Positions 11,223 through 22,600 of a stretch of 64,000 nt of DNA are shown here, one piece after another; position 1 is the stretch's first letter; each line of letters opens with the position of its first letter. The notes below the pieces were generated by a model, which was not told the DNA's origin, did not search any database, and saw only the letters and a program-made list of their open reading frames with translations. Both the position numbers and the translations under genes were made by a program. The stretch is from NCBI GenBank assembly GCA_039654915.1, contig CM077594.1, forward strand, positions 105,786,893-105,850,892, in the 5' to 3' direction. This DNA is from Aquilaria yunnanensis (taxonomy: Eukaryota > Streptophyta > Magnoliopsida > Malvales > Thymelaeaceae).

Positions 11223-13472
11223 TCACTGGTAGAACTTATAAGTCTTGGCTTGATCTATGATGTTCTTTAAACCTCCTATAGGTGACAAAATCATCAGCAA
11301 GATGCCCAGTATGATGCAAATCTGAAATTGATGAATCCAAAGTCAGATTTCTGGCAGATAGCAGAAGCAAGTGAGAAACAGAATGATGAGCTGAACAAAC
11401 TTTCGTGCTGGTGAACGACATACCCAGTTGGTGCACCAAGATAAGCTGAACTTCTTTGGTTTGTAGATGGCAAGCCACATGATACAAGGGAGCTGAAGGA
11501 GGACATAAAAGGTGAAGTTTTGGCGGCAACCTTTTAAATTGTAAGTGTCAAATTGAAATGTGGATCAGAGGTAGAGAAAGATTTATACTTACAAAGTAGG
11601 TTGTTGGAGCGAAGGCAAATCCACCAAAGAACCCGAGAAGTCCACCAAAGAAAGGGAATGTAATGCCGACAAACATGGTTGCAGCTAAACAGCATGGATG
11701 GTCAGTTTTCATGCAGTAACATGGTGTATATGCATGGACCTGCAAATGGGAATAACTTACCAACATACAAGTTGCGTGTGATAAATCGCAGCATTCTGGA
11801 TGGTTTGAAGTTCAGTTTCTTCACCAAAACAGTTTCAAGCATATCAAACACTGGCATGGCATATAGCTGCATCAAAAGATTTCAGAGTACTGTAAGAGTG
11901 ATCTGCCTGATGTAACTGAATGAAGTTGTGAAAGAAATCAGACCTGATAACTCCCAATGACATGCACAACAACGAACATGTTAGCTGCAACGATTAGCCA
12001 GGTTGGACGCTCTAATGAGATGAGGATGTTATCCTCTACATTATTGCCGAACACATAATACCCAACAAGGGCAACAGGGAAATAGCACAAGGCAACAACT
12101 ATATATGCTATGACCACTCCTTTCCACATTGGACCTTTGGATGGCTTCTCTGGTGTTGATGGGATTGTTGCCTGAATTTCTAACACAACATTGTGCCCAG
12201 CATAAGCAAAAGCAACATCACCTAATGCAGTGAAGAAGCCGAAGACTGTGTCTGTTGTTGTGTGAGCTCTATAGCCATACTCGATATTTTCTTGTAGACC
12301 CTTATGCACAGAAGCAGCCCAAGCAATTGTAGAGTAACTGCATATATCACAACAACTATCTAGTTAGCCTCTTCTTCGGGATTATTTTAGCCCTTTAGCT
12401 TTATGTTTTCATCTACTTTCCGGGTTCAGTTTTTGTTATTCTATTTTTAGTTGCTGTTTCTTCTCAACTCTGCAGGGGTTAGCAGTTTCATCGGTTTGCA
12501 CTCGTAAAAGATTTTATTATCATTATAATGACCCATGATAAGACCAAAAAACTAGAAAAAAGGACTCACCTCAAAGACATGACTGCTGCTGCAAGGGAGA
12601 CACCAGAGATGGAGTTGAAATTGGGAAGGTGAGCAAGTACAAAATGAACTGAAGCAAAGATCATGATGAAATAGCTTGTTTTGATCCTTGTGCAATCGGG
12701 GCAGAGCAGTTGATGTATCTTCTGCAGTGATTTTCCACCAGTAACCATATAGACTATATCAACACCAACTTCACAGATAAGCTGTTGTGGGACGACTAAG
12801 TAGAGGCCTAACTTCTCTCCAAAGGCATGTTGCCCCAGCTCGTGGTATCTGTCAAACCTCTTCCCAGGAACCATCTCATGCATTTCAACCATTTGCCATA
12901 AGGTGTACAGAGTTATGACCCATGATAAGACCAGAATTACCACACCTGGGCCCCTGAAATCAAAGAAGGAAGAAGTTTTTGCTTAAGGCCAGATGTTTCT
13001 GCAATGAAGTAAGTTTTTTTGCACCCAAAAGCGAAAACTGGCTAGGATAGACATGATGCTAGTGCGAGCAATTTACCATCCCAGATGTGCCATGGCATAA
13101 GGAAGACTCAGGACTCCTGCACCAACCATGGCAGTGACATTGTGAAAAGCCGCATACCACCATTTTGCATTCCGTGATGAAGTAATTGGAAGCCAATCAT
13201 CGATTTCCTTTTCCTTCTTCTGCTTCGTGGCCTGATCATCCACCTGTGAATCACAAGAAACCCTTTTTCTTAATCACGTGAACATAACATGTGTTGGCAT
13301 GGAGATGTAGAGGCTCCATCTATTGGACATAGATCTAAGCCACCCTCTCGATGATGCACAAGCATTAACAAGATGGAAGTTGAGAAGGGCTGATGAAGTC
13401 GAGGCTCACAGCGGTTGGGAAGTCTTCCGACGTGGGGTCTGTAAGAGTCTGCGTCCCGCTCCCACTAAACAT
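11223..13472 (-). CDS. LHT1-like: LHT1-like amino-acid transporter, copy A
   Basis: Lysine/histidine-transporter-type member of the AAAP (amino acid/auxin permease) family, a plasma-membrane proton-coupled amino-acid importer. Eight coding exons on the minus strand, in transcript order: 13410-13472, 13077-13243, 12570-12953, 11944-12337, 11761-11866, 11593-11684, 11424-11492, 11223-11321, all with GT/AG junctions. Total is 1374 nt, 457 residues. Visible family signatures are [14 protein letters not shown] and [17 protein letters not shown] (exon 2), [18 protein letters not shown] (exon 3), [19 protein letters not shown] (exon 4) and the end KTYKFYQ. About ten or eleven membrane spans are expected. 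Exons 2-8 are certain because they match copy B in phase and, except exon 2, in length. Exon 1 (21 codons, [12 protein letters not shown]...) is inferred from an in-frame ATG followed by a GTGAGC donor and is less sure. No frameshift or stop seen. Confidence 0.94.
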
Positions 13473-13545
13473 GGTTCAAGTTGAAAAGAGGAACCTGCAG
13501 CAGCTTTGGGACTGGTAAGGATGAGAAGCAGATGAAATGAAATAC

Positions 13546-13572
13546 TCAAGACAGGGAGCGAAAATCTTTCAT
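13546..13572 (-). promoter_or_regulatory. Possible upstream ORF in LHT copy A leader
   Basis: On the minus strand, ATG at 13572-13570 opens an eight-codon frame (MKDFRSLS) ending in TGA at 13548-13546, about 74 nt before the proposed start codon. Whether it is in the mature leader depends on the transcription start, which I place only by a TATA-like motif. Confidence 0.3.
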
Positions 13573-13737
13573 ATTAAAGGCAGGGATACCAACAAAGGCA
13601 ATATCGAAAATGCCAACTGTAACGTGAAGAGAAATCCGCCCAACTCAAGGAAACAAGTTGTAAATGAGGCTAGGATTTTTGTTTTAAATGTGATTTCCTT
13701 TCCTTTTTTTTCTTTTTTATTTATTTATTTTGTTTTC

Positions 13738-13746
13738 TGTTTATAA
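13738..13746 (-). promoter_or_regulatory. TATA-like motif of LHT copy A
   Basis: Read on the minus strand the sequence is ATTATAAAC, about 265 bp before the proposed start codon. Position is plausible for a leader of about 230 nt, but no other promoter element is diagnostic. Confidence 0.3.
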
Positions 13747-14580
13747 TCAATCAATTACAAGTATGAGTAACAAGATATGAGTCAGATCGAGAATCCAATA
13801 ATAAAACCAGTGATTTTTTTTTTCATTCTTTTTTTTTTGTATCTTCCTGGTGGACATAAAAGTTAGTCGCTGAGAATGAAGAACTCTAAAACTCATATCT
13901 GAACGTAACATTCAATCCTCGTGATAGAACAAAAAACTATATTTAGTTCAAAATTAAAAAAAAAAAAAAAAGAATTAATTTCTTAAATCAATTGGTTTAG
14001 TTTTAAGTTTTAACACGTATACAAAGTAGGGGGAGTTTGCCGGAAGCCATGAAAACATTCATTCCTCGTGATTTTCTTTTCTTGTTACGTTGCAATGTTT
14101 TCTTCTTCAAACTTTATGTTGATACGTTGCCTCTTTTTTTTCGTTATGTTGCTTCTGCGTTGCTTCGGTACATGAATAAACAAATGTTATGGTAGAGACG
14201 TGGGTGAATTCTGGTTACACAAGTACGTGGCAATGGTAATGGTAGAATATATATTTTCATTATTATTGTAGCCTTGAATTTGATATTTAGATAGATAAAA
14301 GAATTTGATTATTCCATGAAATACCCCCACAAATGGAGTATAATAATTTGCTTAATTGCTTGGCAGAATTCATATTGTTTAGTTTAGCAATGCCATTACC
14401 TGGCCTGGCTGGCCGCTCTTGCTTGCTTTCCAAAAAGAAACACAGGTAGCTCTTGTCCAACCAACAATTTTACTCCAGTTAATTGGATCTGCCCCTTTTC
14501 TGCCTGATCCGGTACGCTGAATTTCTAGAGTAGATATCACCTTTAAACTTTCCTTAATTCTACTTAATTCTAATAAGTTA
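13747..14580. other. Upstream region of LHT copy A
   Basis: AT-rich, with poly-A/T runs (13814-13840, 13958-13972). No gene. Probably holds the distal promoter of the minus-strand LHT gene. No recognisable elements beyond AT-rich sequence. Confidence 0.5.
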
Positions 14581-15250
14581 TACTCCCTCCGTCCCACTTT
14601 CTTTGCAACATATTCCATTTTGAGTTGTCCCAATTTCTTTGTAACATTTCCTTTTTTAGTAAATTTTACTAACTATTTTTACTATTATATCCTTTATTTT
14701 CCATCACTAAATTCATCTATTCTACCCGATCTCTGTTTTGTTCTCTCCTCTCATCAACGACGAGGTGACTGACCGACGAGTTGGTGGCGGCGGCTCGACG
14801 ACGGCAGATCAACGATGGTGAATCAACGAAGACGATCGACGACGGTAGTTGAGGCGATGGATATTGCTGACCGTTCTTATCTCCAATAGACATGATGAAT
14901 CGAGGCCAATGGAGGAACGATCTCCGATCGACGGAGGTCGAAGAAAGAGATGGAGGTTGAAGGGATGGCAACCGACGCGATCGGACGACCAGATTAACTC
15001 GATCGAAGCATAATTGACGATGACAGGGAACGAGGATGAGACCCGATTCTGCGATCGAGGACGAGACCCAATCGTGGAAAAGGGTAGATTGAGGACTTGG
15101 ATGACAAAGTGACGATGATGCGGCGACGAGATCGAGGTGCGGCGGATAACCGGCGAAGAGGGTAATTTTGGAACAGATGTGTGGGCTGGACGATTGCCTT
15201 GGTTTGTGTGAAAACGGGAATGGAGCAAAGATATCAGGACGGAGGGAGTA
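14581..15250. mobile_element. Stowaway/mariner-like element, 670 bp
   Basis: Bounded by TACTCCCTCCGTCC at the left and GGACGGAGGGAGTA at the right, with TA at each outer edge as expected for Tc1/mariner target-site duplication. The interior (about 14750-15230) is unusually GC-rich, with ATCGACGACG-like simple-sequence character and incidental frames on the minus strand. It is long for a Stowaway MITE, so it may carry filler or captured sequence. The 55640 terminus is a close relative. Confidence 0.85.
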
Positions 15251-16468
15251 CTATTTTTTTTTTTAAGTGTTTTGAGAACATATTACGCTGCGGTTATTCT
15301 TTATGGTTTTAAGTCGCCTGCCTTTATGATTTATTTATTTACTAACAATTATATTTGAGTCCTTTATTTTTCTCTAAAAGAAAATTTAAAAAAGGAGCAA
15401 ATTTGTTGATATGAAACCCCATAGGATAAGTTAATACTATATGATTAACATGTTTTTTATGGTGTTTTGGCATATATGATTTGCCTTTGCACACCAAACA
15501 TGCATGTCTAATTAATTTTTGTGTCTGAATTTGTATTTTAGTGTCCTCATTGTGAAATAAGAGAAACTTGAGACATATAAATCTTGAAAAAATTAAGCTT
15601 CCAAACTTAGTTGAAAAGATGAGGAGCTTTTCTTTAATTCCCAATTTAAATTCTGCATCAGTTGTCAGCCACATGCATACAGTGTATAGGCATGGGCGAA
15701 TACATAAATATATATATATATATATATACACACAACTCGATCAGTAGCTCCAAACAAATGGTATATTTACGACCAATGAATATTCATCCTCTGGTAAAGG
15801 ATACAGATTCCTCCCCACTCCACACGTAGCCATAAAAATACAGGAAGGTTATTAATTAACCGATTCTGTCATTGATTTCAATTCAATTTTTTTTATTGAA
15901 TTTCCAGCAGGAAAGTGTCGACACATTAAATTTTTTTTGTCGTGTTTAACAAAAGGATTTTCTCTTAATTAGTTTATTGTTCCAGTTGATGATCTCCAAT
16001 TAGTTCTTTTTATTTGCACCTGTTTTGGTTCAACTTCTTTTTTTTCTCCAGCATTTTATCATTGGAATTTTTTTCTCTAAAAAATATGCAAGGGAAAACT
16101 CGGAAATAAAAACCAAAGAAACTAGCTTCACAAAAAATGATATGGATTTTCTTATATTGAATTTTTCTGGTTCGTTCCTATTTTCTTATTACTTTTATTT
16201 TTCCCCTTTTGATGCTCACTGTTGCTATTTGTGATCGGTTAACAATGACGAGTGGAAACCTAGGTTGCATAATCTTTCTATTTTGGGTTCATGCCCCATT
16301 CTTGTGATCTCATTTTCACTTTTTAATTGTCGCTTATGCTTTTACTTTTATAACACTTTTACTTATTTAAGTTTTGAAAAATGATGCTTTCTTACTCTCA
16401 TTCCTGCACTCATTTTCAAAATATTTTATGTAACTTGGCTTGCAACTATTATGAACACGTTAATTTAT
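15251..16468. other. Intergenic, includes a (TA)n microsatellite
   Basis: AT-rich with no gene. An (AT) run occupies about 15708-15728. Short frames such as 15342-15731 (-) and 16025-16234 (+) are low-complexity and not convincing. Confidence 0.5.
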
Positions 16469-16812
16469 AGGGTTAATTATAATTTGTCACTTGATATTCA
16501 AGTGATATTACACTTTATCTCAACTATTTAAAAATATATACAATTTTCCTTTACATTATACTTTACAATCTAAAAAAGAAACTGTTTTATATTTATAGAA
16601 ATTAAAAAAAATTAATAAATTAAAAAATTTATTAATTATAAAAAAAAGTACCATACAAATAAAAATTATTAAAAAATAACTATCATATAGTTTAAATTAA
16701 AAATTTAAAAACTATTGTCAGATGGTTAAAAAAACAATAAGTAAAAGGTATATTTTTAAAATAAAAAAAATGTGATATTACCTGCACCTCTGGTTAAATT
16801 GTAGCTGACCCT
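16469..16812. mobile_element. TIR MITE, family G, copy 1
   Basis: The left end AGGGTTAATTATAATTTGTC pairs with the reverse complement of the right end (AGGGTCAGCTACAATTTAAC), and the similarity continues inward through a 'tatACttTxxCC' type segment. Related copies lie at 25948-26402, 41076-41870 and 57020-57310, sharing an 'acactttaccc...' subterminal pattern. No coding capacity. Confidence 0.6.
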
Positions 16813-17095
16813 TAATCTGTACACACGCCAATGATGGTGTCAGAATCATCGGCCAGAGCCGCCGGCCCTGAAAGGTTAAACAGACAAAAGCGCTGAGATA
16901 AAAAAAATTGATTTATTCCCTATTGTTTCCTAATTACTCACTACTATTTTATTTGCAGGTCACTGATGGCAAAACATTCCCAACTTCACTTGCTTGAAAT
17001 TTTCCTCGCTTCCATATTTCTGCGGGCCTGCAAAGTTTAAACAACCAACCGGCCGACTTTTAAATAATTCCTGTCTTCCCCCAGTGTTATCAAAA

Positions 17096-18213
17096 GGATA
17101 AAGTACACGGGTATCTTAAATTATTTTTATATTTTAAATGGGTACAAATTTTAAATGTATTCTATCAAATTATATAAACACATACAGTGCATTTTATTAG
17201 AGTATTTTTTTTATGATTTTACTGTTAATTTGGATAAAAAATGTTGACATGATATTAAATAATATTAACATAAATTTAAAATAACAACTTTGGGCCTCAA
17301 ATTTTTCCTTTCATTAATTCTAAACCTTAAGCTTCCACTAAAATCAATTTAAAATAACAAGACTAGTTTTCAAACTTTTAGAAACAGGCGAAACTACAGA
17401 GCTATTTCTTCTCTACCCTTCTTTGCAAAACCAGAACTTGATCCTCCACTGTCGCCACCCCTTTGAACTTTGCCTAGATGCCACTGTTGCCAATCATCAT
17501 CTTCATCAAACCCCAGGCTACCACTTGTCCAATCATCATCACTAAAAAGACCACATGGAAGCAATGCCTAGCTATGCAGCTGACCTTGATCCTCTCTTGG
17601 AGGAACTTTTCCATCGAAGTGATGTCAATGATCTTATCCTCCATAGGGTTCGAGCAATTGATGATGAAGGGCACACCCTTCGCAGATTGGGGAGACCAAC
17701 CTTTGTTTGTGACGATGGAATTTTCGGCGTTTCGGACATTAGATTTAGGGTTATTAGATTGGAAGAATGTTCTTTGATGTTTGTAAGGCAGGGGTTGATT
17801 GAAAGCTCTTGCTGGGCTGCTCAATTGATCCCCAGCCAGATTCCTTTTTTTCCTGAATTAGAGCCATTAACCCGAATACTCAAAATAATTAATAAAATTG
17901 ACTAATTAAATTAGGTTGGGCCAGTATAGGGGAGCTGGATCATGTGAGAGAGAGCATAATCGATTTTAGTAAAAGTTTAAATATTAGAATTACTGATTGG
18001 AAAAATTTAATAATCAAAGCTGTTACTTTAAATTTTATTTTAGTGTTATCGAAAGTCACGTTAAAATTTTCTATCTGACTTAACAGTAAAATTAACAAAA
18101 AGAACCTAATGGAGACATAGTATAAGAATTTATGTAGTTTGATAGAATAAGTATAAAAGTTTGATATTCATTTATGGCATGAAATAAGCTAGGATGCCCC
18201 AGTAAATTTTACC
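17096..18213. mobile_element. Mutator-like element carrying a gene fragment
   Basis: Long terminal inverted repeats of about 130 bp: the left end (GGATAAAGTACACGGGTATC, then TTCTATCAAATTATATAAAC and TTTTACTGTTAATTTGGAT) is mirrored at the right end (18070-18213). No transposase. The interior of about 750 bp is less AT-rich and contains a fragment that reads as ribosomal protein eL22 on the minus strand. Long TIRs around host-gene sequence is the layout of a Pack-MULE. A clean 9-bp target-site duplication could not be seen. Confidence 0.65.
17579..17680 (-). pseudogene. Ribosomal protein eL22 (RPL22) fragment
   Basis: Within a 116-codon minus-strand frame (17474-17824), residues 49-82 read [12 protein letters not shown] followed by [20 protein letters not shown]. 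This is the amino-terminal core of eukaryotic large-subunit protein eL22, whose plant form has a closely similar 'KGVTFTIDCSKP...[10 protein letters not shown]' segment. The sequence after it no longer matches eL22 and the sequence before it is unrelated, so this is a partial copy. It sits inside Mutator-like terminal repeats, so it was probably captured as DNA. The homology is recalled knowledge, not a search result. Confidence 0.7.
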
Positions 18214-18277
18214 TATTTTCAGGATTCCATAATAACTTTTTTTCAAAGTTGACTGGTTTTAACTGTTAAGCAATGTT

Positions 18278-18403
18278 CATCTAAATCACGAAACTTTTCA
18301 CTTCACATTTCAACTTCATCTAACCAAACTTGTGAGTTTTCATCTAAATCACGAAACTTTTCACTTCACATTTCACCTTCATCTAACCAAACTTGTGAGT
18401 TAT
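18278..18403. repeat. Tandem repeat, 2 x 63 bp
   Basis: CATCTAAATCACGAAACTTT and the following 43 bases at 18278-18340 are repeated at 18341-18403 with about one substitution (CAACTTC/CACCTTC). It lies just outside the right end of the Mutator-like element. Confidence 0.9.
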
Positions 18404-18489
18404 GGCACACATTAATAGCATAATTAGTATTTGCTATATTGTTACAAGTAGACAGTTTCACTTTACAAGAACCATAATGGGGATCACTG

Positions 18490-19010
18490 ATTAAGAAATT
18501 AAAGTGATTGTACTGGTGAATATTTGTATCATGATTTCTCTAGCTAATGCTGTTTGGAGTTTATTGACGAGGTATTGGAACGCATTCCTTGGATCGCCCC
18601 GCCTTGTATCTCAATACCATATTATTGCTGGTGTGGTGTTGTGTAAAGAAGTTTGGGTGATGGTGATCCTTGCGGCTTTAGCTTGTGGTCTATCTGGCAA
18701 GCACCGAGCAATCTGGTTTTAAATTAAATGCCAGCTGCTCAACTGCTTCCCAGTTGGAGGATTTAGTCAAGCTTCACGTAGGTTATTGGTGCAAGGCGAA
18801 TTGGCCGCAGTGCTCGTTTGCTGTTGTTGATTTGAAGTTTAATGTCGATGGTTCAGTTATTGGCTAACCTGGACCAGGAGCTGCAGCGGGGATTCTAAGA
18901 AATCATTGTTCCTCACCACAAGCCATATTTTAAAAGCATCTGGCAATTCTGAAGCACATCTTTTGGCCAAAACAGGATGTTTAATGATCTTTTCCTGTGT
19001 AGGTTTGGTG
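18490..19010 (+). pseudogene. LINE-type RNase H / zinc-binding RT remnant
   Basis: Frames on the + strand read like the 3' part of plant non-LTR retrotransposon proteins. 18504-18720 gives a zinc-binding-RT-like stretch with a Trp-rich pattern. About 18825-18895 gives LKFNVDGSVIG, a stop, then PGPGAAAGILRNH, matching the RNase H 'FNVDGS..G.PGP.G.GG.LR.' signature. About 18935-18975 gives SGNSEAHLLAKTG, like the family's C-terminal 'N..AD.LAK.G' motif. In-frame stops and an internal deletion show it is dead. Confidence 0.6.
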
Positions 19011-19689
19011 TTAGAGTTTTGTGGTTTTTGCAAGTGTAGTAGATAGCTATTCCCATGCATCTTGTTTGCATGGATGATTGGCTGGCTGTGTGTGTTTTGT
19101 TTTACCTCTATCGCTAATATTATACTTTCTCCTTTCAAAAGGAAAAGAAAAAAAAGTGATCACCTTTTCTACAAATATTGTATCATTATTACACGCATCA
19201 TAACCTAGCAAGCTACTGTTAAATGGCACCATAAAAGAATTGTCTACTTTTCATGTATTTTTATTTTGTTACTTTTACAACTGAAACATTACAGTATCTG
19301 ACAAGCTATGCCATTGTAATTTCTATTTGACGACAGTCGACAGACATCCTATTGAAACACATTCACTCTTTCACCAAATCCAAATGAAGACGGGTATATC
19401 CATACAAGACAAATATATGAACAAAAGGGAAAAGGCGGCTGATGACATGCTGGAAATTAATTAGTTCAGATCCTTCTTTTACTTTCAATCTTAAAACAGC
19501 TCCAAAAATCTTCTTATGCTATGGAAACATCCCTGTTCTAGTGTTTACGTACTCAATTATGTTGGAACATACTGTGAAAATATCGTTGTCGCAATCATCA
19601 CCATCATCATCTTTTAATTTTCCTCAACTTGTTCAGCAATCTTGACTCGTTTAGACCCCACTTCATTCCAGCAATGCATGGGAAGATGC
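19011..19689. other. 3' flank of LHT copy B
   Basis: Non-coding AT-rich DNA holding the 3'UTR of the minus-strand LHT gene near its right side. The short frame at 19442-19645 is not convincing as a gene. Confidence 0.5.
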
Positions 19690-22600
19690 TCAAGAGTAGA
19701 ACTTATAGGTCTTGGCTTGGATGATGATTTGCCTCAGACCACCTATTGGTGATAAAATCATCAACAGAAGGCCCAGTACTATGCAGATCTGTGCACACAT
19801 ACAGCGATACCAAATCGGACTTCAGTTCACATGCTAATAGGTTACAATGTTGTTAAGAGAGAATGAGTGGAATCAAGTTCAGGTCTACATACCCAGTTTG
19901 TCCACCATGATAAGCCAAACCTCTTTGGTTTGTAGATGGCCAGCCACATGATGCAGGGCAGCTGAAAAAGCACAACCATTGTTCATTCTTTTGGTTCTCT
20001 TTTTCCCCTAATATTTACTAGTCTACAACTACAAGGAGTAGCATACAGGAATATGTGACTTACAAAGTATGTTGTTGGGGCAAATGCAAACCCTCCAAAA
20101 AACCCGAGAAGACCACCGAAGAAAGGGAATGTAATGCCGATGAACATAGTAATTGCTGGCAGGCAAAAATATAAGCAGCAGTTTAAAGTCCCTTCTTAAT
20201 GGGATATGTGGTTAAGGAGATGAGACAGTTGGTTAATGCTTACCAACATAGGCATTGCGAACGAAAAACCTAAGCGTTGTGCTCGGCCTGAAATTCAATT
20301 TCTTTACCAATACGGTTTCAATCATGTCGAAAACTGGCATCGCATAGATCTAGACAAGTTCAACCAGAAAAATGAGGTCAATCATCTGCAGCAGTTGTTG
20401 TTCTGATAAAAATCAGAAAATTCAAAGGATTAAAATGCACCTGGTAGCTTCCAATGACGTGAACAACAACAAACAAGTTAGCCATTGCAATGAGCCAAGC
20501 AGGCTTCTCCAAGGAAATTAGTATGTTGTCATTCACAGAATTGCCAAACATCCAGTATCCAACCAAAGCAACCGGGAAGTAGCACAAGGCCACGACGATA
20601 TAGGCCACAATAACTCCTCTCCACATGGGTACCTTGGATGGCTTCTCTGGGCTAGAAGGTATGGTTGCTTGGATCTCAAGGACCACGTTGTGCCCTGCAT
20701 ATGCAAAAGCTACATCTCCCAAGGCACTGAAGAAGTTCAACACAGTTCCAGCGGTGCTCTTAGCTTTGTACCCATATTGAACATCCTCCTGAACACCCTT
20801 AGCAACTGAGGCGCTCCATGCAATGGTAGAGTAGCTGTTTCACCAGCAAAACACACAAATCTCAGAGTTTAGCTTATCCATTCCTGAACGGTGTTCATAC
20901 TTTCATATGTGAGATGCAAATTAGTACCTCAAAGACATGACGGCTGCTGCCAATGAGACACCAGAGATGGAGTTTAAATTGGGGAGGTGAGATAGAACAA
21001 AGTGGACGGAGGCAAAAATCATGATGAAATACGTCAGTTTGATCGATTTGCAGTCGCTGCAAACGGTGTCATGGAACTTCTTGAGTGATTTGCCTCCAGT
21101 GACCATGTAGACTATGCACACACCAACCTCAACTACAAGTTGCTGAGGCACAACAATGTAGAGGCCAAGCTTTTCACCAAAGGCATGTTGACCCAGTTCA
21201 TGATATCGGTCGAACCGTTTACCGGGGACCATTTCATGCATCTCCACCATCTGCCATAGCGTGTACAGGGTTATTACCCAGGAGAGGACCAGAACAGCCA
21301 CACCAGGACCCCTGAATAATTCAATTGAAGAAAAGAAAAGCAGGGTTAAGACGTAGGCAATTGCTATGGAGTTATCTTAATGTTAGGAGCAGCTTGTGTT
21401 GAGGAAACAAACATACCATCCAAGCTCAGACATGGCATACGGAAGGCTGAGAACTCCAGCCCCAACCATGGCAGTGACATTGTGGAAAGCTGAGTACCAC
21501 CATTTGGCATTTCTGGACGAGCTGATTGGGAGCCAGTCTTCAATTTCTTTCTGCCTCCTCAGTTTTTCGTCGTCAATCTGTAAACAGTGAACAGCAGGGT
21601 AAGTCCGGTAAGAAAGCACAAATGACCTGTACTAGAGTGCTCGTTAACATTTCAACACCTAAGTAATAAATATATACGATTAAGGTGCCCAAACCGAAAG
21701 AACCAAGGAAGTTGGCGTTGGTAATTAATTAATTAAGGGGAACAACAACATGCACTTGGCTTTATGTCGTTGTCGCTTCATCCTACACCCAACTCCAACT
21801 AACTGCGTATAATATCCCGAAAAGTGTGGAAAGGAGAAGACGGAAGGTGCCCCACTGCTCAGCTCCGCAGGTCTATTCTTAGTGATGGATATTCGTCGCA
21901 TACTTTTCAGACCATCACCAAAATATTAATATTATATATATATCATATGTGCGGCTCATAGTTCATAAGAAATTCCAAAGATATATCTACGTCAGTATCT
22001 GGCCAAATAAATCAAAATGTGGGTTCCATTATAAAAGATAAATCCGTCGACCATAACAATTTGTATATATTCAACAATTTCCCACACACCCTTTACTAGT
22101 CAATATTGTCTGTCTGTTCACTTCAAAATCAAACCAGCTTAGCTCTGTGAAATGTCGCATTCCTTCGGTTTGGGGAACCGAACCGAAAACAAACGGCGGG
22201 GTTTATGTCAGTTGGGTTTTCCCCTTCTTTTGCTTTTACCATAAAATTATAGTATATTGTTTTCATATTTTTAGCAAAAATTATTGTTCACGTCATAAAT
22301 GCTTTAAATAAACCTATTAAACATGAATAAAATAATATTATTTGATTCCAGTTCAATTATATATACAAATGATTTTGTATACAACTTGAAACAAGAATTG
22401 GGATCATTGTTTGAAAAACCAAACCAAATTGGCCCTAATTGTCAGCTGCGTGTACGTACGTAGATGTCGGCTACTCCCTCCATTCCAGATCAATACTTAG
22501 TCTTTTAATATTTCATGCAATTTTAAGATGTTGTATCTTTTAATATATCCATTTAGCAATGAATAGTGACCAATATTATAAAAAAAAAATTGTTACTGCT

